A stretch of 46,029 nt of DNA from an uncultured Prochlorococcus sp. (GTDB taxonomy: Bacteria > Cyanobacteriota > Cyanobacteriia > PCC-6307 > Cyanobiaceae). Position 1 is the first letter of the stretch. The number at the start of each line of letters is the position of its first letter. This document shows positions 41,682-46,029 of this stretch, piece after piece. Made by a program: the position numbers and the translations under genes. The stretch lies in assembly GCA_902587615.1 (NCBI GenBank), contig CACILY010000006.1, forward strand, positions 1-46,029. Reading direction: 5' to 3'. The notes beneath the pieces are model-generated. The model searched no databases. It had not been told where the DNA came from and worked only from the letters and a program-made list of their open reading frames with translations.

Positions 41682-44351
41682 TTGGAAATTTTTCCCGACA
41701 GCGCACTTGAATACATCGATTCCCAAGAAGGTATTGATTTTGAAGAGTTGCTTAACTTAAAAATCAAGAAACCTGCTAGATATATAGGCAATGAGCGAGG
41801 AGTTAAAACCCATAAATGGGAGGATTCAAGGGTTAAGTGGGCTCTTACATACCCTGAACTCTACGAAGTAGGCGCATCCAATCTTGGTCACATTATCCTT
41901 TATTCAATTTTAAATAACGTTCCCAATCAATTATGTGATCGAGCTTATCTCCCTGGGAATGATCTTGCTGAATATCTTCGTAGAAGCTCAAAACCTCTAT
42001 TCGCTGTTGAATCTCAAAAACCACTCTATTCCTTTGACATAGTAGGTTTCAGCCTCAGCTACGAACTAGGTGCAACAAATATTTTAGAGATGTTGGATTT
42101 AGCAAAAATTCCTCTTTATTCTGAGCAAAGAAAGAATTTACCGTTAAGCAACTCTTCTTCAGTGCCAATCATTTTTGCAGGTGGTCCCACTGCTACAAGT
42201 AATCCAGAACCTTATGCAGACTTCTTTGATTTTATTGCTTTAGGTGATGGTGAAGAGCTCTTGCCAGAGATCGGCTTAATTATTGCAGAAGCAAAAAAAT
42301 CAAATAAAACTCGATCGGAGGTCCTCAACTTATTATCTGAAATTCCTGGAGTATATGTCCCTGCTTTTTATGAAATAGGTCTAGATAAAAAATCAATCAC
42401 ACCAGTAAAGAATGACATAGCAAAAAAGATTACTAGACGTGTAGCTACTCCAATGCCTTATTACGGAATGGGATTGGTTCCAAACATTGAAACAGTTCAT
42501 GATCGATTAACGATAGAAATACGAAGAGGGTGTACCCGAGGCTGTCGTTTTTGTCAGCCTGGAATGATTACTCGTCCAGCAAGGGATGTGGAGCCCAAAG
42601 AAGTGATCAACGCTGTGGAAACAGGTATGGAGAAAACCGGTTATAGCGACTTCTCATTACTTTCATTAAGTTGTAGTGATTATCTATCACTACCATCAGT
42701 AGGTGTTGAATTACGCAATCGACTCTCTAAAAAGAATATTACGCTACAACTACCGAGTCAAAGAATAGATAGATTTGACGACAATATTGCTCATATACTA
42801 GGAGGGGCAAGGCAAGCGAGTCTTACTTTTGCACCGGAAGCGGGAACTCAACGCCTCAGAGATATCGTCAACAAAAATCTCACCGATAATGATCTTTTAA
42901 AAGGGATCCAAAAAGCAATGGAAAACGGCTTCAAGAAAATTAAGCTGTATTTCATGATTGGTTTACCAGGAGAAAACGATGATGATGTACTAGGAATAGC
43001 AAGAACTTGTGAATGGCTACAAAATGAATGCATACATCTAGGAAGATTAAAGTTAAATATAACTATTAGTAATTTCACGCCAAAGCCACATACACCCTTT
43101 CAATGGCATAGCGTCTCTACACTTGAATTCAAAAGGCGACAACAACTTCTTAAAAGTGCTTTCCTACCATTAAAAGGCATCAAAATAAATTTGACCGATA
43201 TAAGAATTTCGGCAATAGAGGATTTCATTGGCAGGGGAGATAGAGAGCTGTCAAAAGTTATTGAAGCAGCATGGCGTGCAGGGGCGGGTATGGATGCCTG
43301 GTTCGAATCACAAGACAGAGCCTATACAGCTTGGACTTCGGCTATATCTAAAGCAGGGCTAGAAGGAAAGTATAGACAACTAGAGATGGGAGACTGGAAT
43401 GAGACAAAACAATTAAGCAAAAAAGACTTAATTTCTTTCTGCTCACAACCACTACCCTGGGATCATATCGATACTGGGGTAGACAAAAGATGGTTAGCCT
43501 ATGATCTTGAAAGAGCATTAAAAAAAGAAGTAGTTCCTGATTGTTCTTTTTCTAGCTGTAGCAGTTGTGGAGTATGTGGCCCAGAGTTAGGGCATAACAA
43601 GGTAATTCAACCTCCTGCAATTCCGACGCAATATCCTGCTCAATCTCCAAATAGCGACAAAATCTGTCGTGTTCGTTTGAGGTTTACAAAAACAAGTCCA
43701 ATGCATCTAGTGAGCCACCTAGATTTATTACGAATTTTCGAAAGAGCTCTTCGTCGTAGCAACCTACCGACTAGTTATACAGGAGGTTTTCATCCTTTAC
43801 CTCGCTTAGAAATTGCTCTAGCCCTCCCTCTAGGCATAGAGGCTTTTGGAGAATGGATGTCTATAGATTTTTTCCAAATGGTTCATGAGGAAGAAGTACG
43901 TGAGAAGCTTCAAAACAATCTCCCTAAAGGAATTAGTTTAAAAAATCCCAAACTAATTCCCATAAGCAAAATAAGCCTTTCTCAACAACTCTATTCAGCA
44001 AAGTGGGGCTTTAATTTAAAAAGCACTTCAAATCTTCCTTGGATAAAAGGTATTAATTATCTTAGAAATACTCCAAAACTTATTTGGAATGATACAGATA
44101 AAAAGGGGCGCCCTCGTCAAAAAGATTACATACAAGAACTAGAGTCACTAAGACTAGAGAGCGAACTAAATAACAATGAAATCAAATTGGGAAATAGAAA
44201 TTCAATACGAATCGAACTAATTACACGAGTTGATCAAGCAGGCAGAAGTATCAAGCCTGTACAAATACAAAAATGGTTAGAAGAATATTTTGAAAAATCT
44301 CTTGAATTATCTCGTATCACAAGAGATGAACTCGTATTGAAAAAGTGCTAA
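41682..44351 (+). CDS. radical SAM (TIGR03960-like) fused to DUF2344 (TIGR03936-like) domain
   Basis: An 889-residue two-domain protein. The N-terminal ~600 residues are a radical SAM enzyme with cluster ligands Cys284, Cys288 and Cys291 in CTRGCRFC; AGGPTATSNPEPYADFFD near 166-184 belongs to the preceding cobalamin-binding-like part. A cysteine-rich link, CSFSSCSSCGVCG, lies near 620-635. From about 660 a DUF2344 domain follows, with MHLVSHLDLLRIFERALRR and YTGGFHPLPRLEIALALPLG. In Firmicutes the two parts are separate neighbours near RNase G/E; here they are fused and rne is next. The start is TTG at 41682, since an in-frame stop lies at 41646 with no ATG or GTG between. The reaction is unknown. 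Confidence 0.88.
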   Translation: MEIFPDSALEYIDSQEGIDFEELLNLKIKKPARYIGNERGVKTHKWEDSRVKWALTYPELYEVGASNLGHIILYSILNNVPNQLCDRAYLPGNDLAEYLRRSSKPLFAVESQKPLYSFDIVGFSLSYELGATNILEMLDLAKIPLYSEQRKNLPLSNSSSVPIIFAGGPTATSNPEPYADFFDFIALGDGEELLPEIGLIIAEAKKSNKTRSEVLNLLSEIPGVYVPAFYEIGLDKKSITPVKNDIAKKITRRVATPMPYYGMGLVPNIETVHDRLTIEIRRGCTRGCRFCQPGMITRPARDVEPKEVINAVETGMEKTGYSDFSLLSLSCSDYLSLPSVGVELRNRLSKKNITLQLPSQRIDRFDDNIAHILGGARQASLTFAPEAGTQRLRDIVNKNLTDNDLLKGIQKAMENGFKKIKLYFMIGLPGENDDDVLGIARTCEWLQNECIHLGRLKLNITISNFTPKPHTPFQWHSVSTLEFKRRQQLLKSAFLPLKGIKINLTDIRISAIEDFIGRGDRELSKVIEAAWRAGAGMDAWFESQDRAYTAWTSAISKAGLEGKYRQLEMGDWNETKQLSKKDLISFCSQPLPWDHIDTGVDKRWLAYDLERALKKEVVPDCSFSSCSSCGVCGPELGHNKVIQPPAIPTQYPAQSPNSDKICRVRLRFTKTSPMHLVSHLDLLRIFERALRRSNLPTSYTGGFHPLPRLEIALALPLGIEAFGEWMSIDFFQMVHEEEVREKLQNNLPKGISLKNPKLIPISKISLSQQLYSAKWGFNLKSTSNLPWIKGINYLRNTPKLIWNDTDKKGRPRQKDYIQELESLRLESELNNNEIKLGNRNSIRIELITRVDQAGRSIKPVQIQKWLEEYFEKSLELSRITRDELVLKKC

Positions 44352-44600
44352 TGTGATAAATGGAATTTAAGCTAGGCTCTTGGGGGTCTTACTTAACCTC
44401 AGTTTTAGGAAAAGAAGACCTGAATTTCCAAGCAGATTCCCTGACTATTTTCTAATTGGCAGCCATCACTCATAAGAGTATTTGCTCCATCAATCTCTTT
44501 AAAGAGAATTTATTATTAATCTGTATTCACTAGTAATTGGAGTGTAGCTGCACATTAGAAATCCTCATTAATTCAATTAGATCTATCACATTTTCTTTAT
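44352..44600 (+). promoter_or_regulatory. 249-nt leader region upstream of rne
   Basis: This gap probably holds the rne promoter and 5' leader. It contains a perfect palindrome TCTCTTTAAAGAGA at 44494-44507 and a 31-codon frame (44360-44455, starting MEFKLGSWGSYL) whose status is unclear. RNase E leaders in other bacteria mediate autoregulation by the enzyme; whether this one does is inference. I see no convincing -10/-35 pair or T-run terminator. Confidence 0.35.
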
Positions 44601-46029
44601 ATGCCTCAACAAATTATCATCTCTGAGCAGCTGCGAATAGCAGCTCTGCTCACGGATGAACGAATAGATGAATTAATCGTCGCTAAAGGTCACCACCAAA
44701 TTGGAGATGTATATGTAGGCACAGTAGAAAACGTACTTCCTGGAATTGACGCAGCGTTCGTAAATATTGGAGAGAATGAAAAAAATGGATTTATTCATGT
44801 AAATGATTTAGGCCCATTGCGTCTTAAGAAAGCAAATGCAGGAATAACAGAGCTACTTGAACCCAAGCAAAAAGTTTTAGTTCAAGTAATAAAAGAGCCC
44901 ACTGGAAACAAAGGTCCAAGACTTACCGGCAACCTTGCATTACCAGGAAGATACTTGGTGCTACAACCTCATGGACAAGGAGTGAATATTTCCCGAAAAA
45001 TTAACTCGGAGCCGGAACGAAATCGTCTAAGAGCTCTTGGAGTGCTAATCAAACCTCCTGGTACAGGACTCTTAGTCAGGACAGAAGCCAACACAATCAA
45101 CGAAGAATTACTAATAGATGATCTAGAGAACCTTTTAAAGCAATGGGAATCTATTCAACAAGCAGCTGAAGCAAATTCTCCACCATGTCTACTAAATAGA
45201 GACGAGGATTTTATTCATCGAATACTTCGTGATCACATAACGCCACAACTTAAACGTGTCGTTGTAGAAGACTCAGCCGGAATTGAACGTGTGCAGGCAT
45301 TTTTAAATCAAAACACCGCAAATATAGTAGTCGAAGCCCATAATCAAGGGAAAGACTTGCTTGATCATTATAAAATTAATTTAGCTATTCATAATGCTCT
45401 TCAACCAAGGGTCGAGCTACCATCAGGTGGATACATCATTATCGAGCCAACTGAAGCATTAACTGTTATAGACGTTAACTCTGGATCCTTCACACGATCT
45501 GCAAATGCTCGGGAAACAGTGTTATGGACAAATTGTGAAGCAGCAAAAGAAATCGCTCGACAGCTAAAACTCCGAAATATTGGTGGAGTAATTATCATAG
45601 ATTTTATCGATATGGATTCACGTAAAGACCAATTACAACTTTTAGAACATTTTTCCTCTGCAATACAAGACGATTCAGCACGACCACAAATTGCCCAATT
45701 GACTGAGTTAGGACTTGTTGAGCTTACTAGAAAACGGCAAGGACAAAATATCTACGAGTTATTTGGAAAGCCTTGTCCGCATTGTTATGGCCAAGGCCAT
45801 ATCACAGTACTGCCTAAGAAAGATGACTCTCCAATGAGCATGGAAAATGCTAATAGCTCCCCGCAAGAACTATCTTTATCCAATATTGAGAGTAGACACG
45901 TTAATGAGCCAAATAGCAAGTCAGCATCACAATTAAATCATTCGTCAGAGATCACTAATGATTGTGTAAATGAGCAAAGCGTATCTAATCCTACTGAAAA
46001 TAATACGAGTGACGTCTCAAATCGAAAAG
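44601..46029 (+). CDS. rne: ribonuclease E/G, 5' part (3' end outside window)
   Basis: RNase E makes the main endonucleolytic cuts in mRNA decay and in rRNA and tRNA processing. From ATG at 44601, 476 codons are visible with no stop before the edge. The S1 domain spans about 35-120 (IGDVYVGTVENVLPGIDAAF). The catalytic magnesium is held by Asp291 in VIDVNSG and Asp334 in IIIDFIDM. The zinc-link CPHCYGQGH is at 392-400. After about 410 the sequence becomes a polar, low-complexity Ser/Asn-rich tail, as in the short cyanobacterial enzymes. It follows the radical SAM/DUF2344 gene after a 249-nt gap. Confidence 0.96.
   Translation, partial: MPQQIIISEQLRIAALLTDERIDELIVAKGHHQIGDVYVGTVENVLPGIDAAFVNIGENEKNGFIHVNDLGPLRLKKANAGITELLEPKQKVLVQVIKEPTGNKGPRLTGNLALPGRYLVLQPHGQGVNISRKINSEPERNRLRALGVLIKPPGTGLLVRTEANTINEELLIDDLENLLKQWESIQQAAEANSPPCLLNRDEDFIHRILRDHITPQLKRVVVEDSAGIERVQAFLNQNTANIVVEAHNQGKDLLDHYKINLAIHNALQPRVELPSGGYIIIEPTEALTVIDVNSGSFTRSANARETVLWTNCEAAKEIARQLKLRNIGGVIIIDFIDMDSRKDQLQLLEHFSSAIQDDSARPQIAQLTELGLVELTRKRQGQNIYELFGKPCPHCYGQGHITVLPKKDDSPMSMENANSSPQELSLSNIESRHVNEPNSKSASQLNHSSEITNDCVNEQSVSNPTENNTSDVSNRK

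Overview
This window is an ordinary, gene-dense stretch of a small AT-rich cyanobacterial chromosome, almost certainly Prochlorococcus. The evidence is the split rpoC1/rpoC2 with a very large insertion in RpoC2, a high-light-inducible (Hli) gene, Ycf35, DUF2997, DUF3493 and LL-diaminopimelate aminotransferase, very short intergenic gaps, almost no Shine-Dalgarno sequences, and many TTG/GTG starts. The base composition suggests a low-light-adapted lineage, but I cannot name the strain. There is no integrase, insertion sequence, CRISPR array, rRNA or prophage. I found no clear previously undescribed system; the most interesting items are small unannotated genes, conserved but uncharacterised neighbourhoods, and a few regulatory-looking sequences.

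Layout. 1-2336 (+): the 3' end of purB, then fumC. 2349-5114 (-): a Ski2-like RNA helicase. 5245-8499 (+): a tightly coupled biotin operon bioF-bioK-bioC-bioD, with each junction overlapping by 1-4 nt; bioA follows at 8915-10246, separated by a small minus-strand gene. 10271-11867: DUF3143 and a membrane-anchored J-domain protein (-), then rsmG (+). 11864-27245 is one long minus-strand block. In transcription order it reads rpsT, tatD, rpoB, rpoC1, rpoC2, hli, rlmN, a 41-residue membrane peptide, a HEAT-repeat protein, DUF2997, ycf35, a 4Fe-4S ferredoxin and an aldo/keto reductase.

27334-30589: hisD (+) converges with rpiA and an exported HtrA-type protease (-). 30782-36724 (+) is the classic rimP-nusA-ylxR-infB operon, with a long repeat-rich N-terminal extension on IF-2. 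36781-39161 holds DUF3493 (-), tRNA-Thr(CGT), a 43-residue membrane peptide with an unusually good Shine-Dalgarno, and a radical SAM protein of the cobalamin-binding type. 39104-41583 (-) holds a CPBP-family membrane protease, clpS and dapL. 41682-46029 (+) holds a radical SAM/DUF2344 fusion and then RNase E, which runs off the right edge.

How the genes work together. PurB releases fumarate and the next gene, fumC, hydrates it. The bio genes make the pimeloyl moiety (BioC, BioK) and assemble dethiobiotin (BioF, BioA, BioD). The rpo, nusA, infB, rimP, rsmG, rlmN, rpsT, tRNA and rne genes cover transcription, translation and RNA decay. The hli, DUF3493 and radical SAM genes and two tiny membrane peptides are plausibly linked to photosystem upkeep, which is inference. 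Several start sites were moved from the longest possible frame to better-supported codons; each case is explained in its entry.
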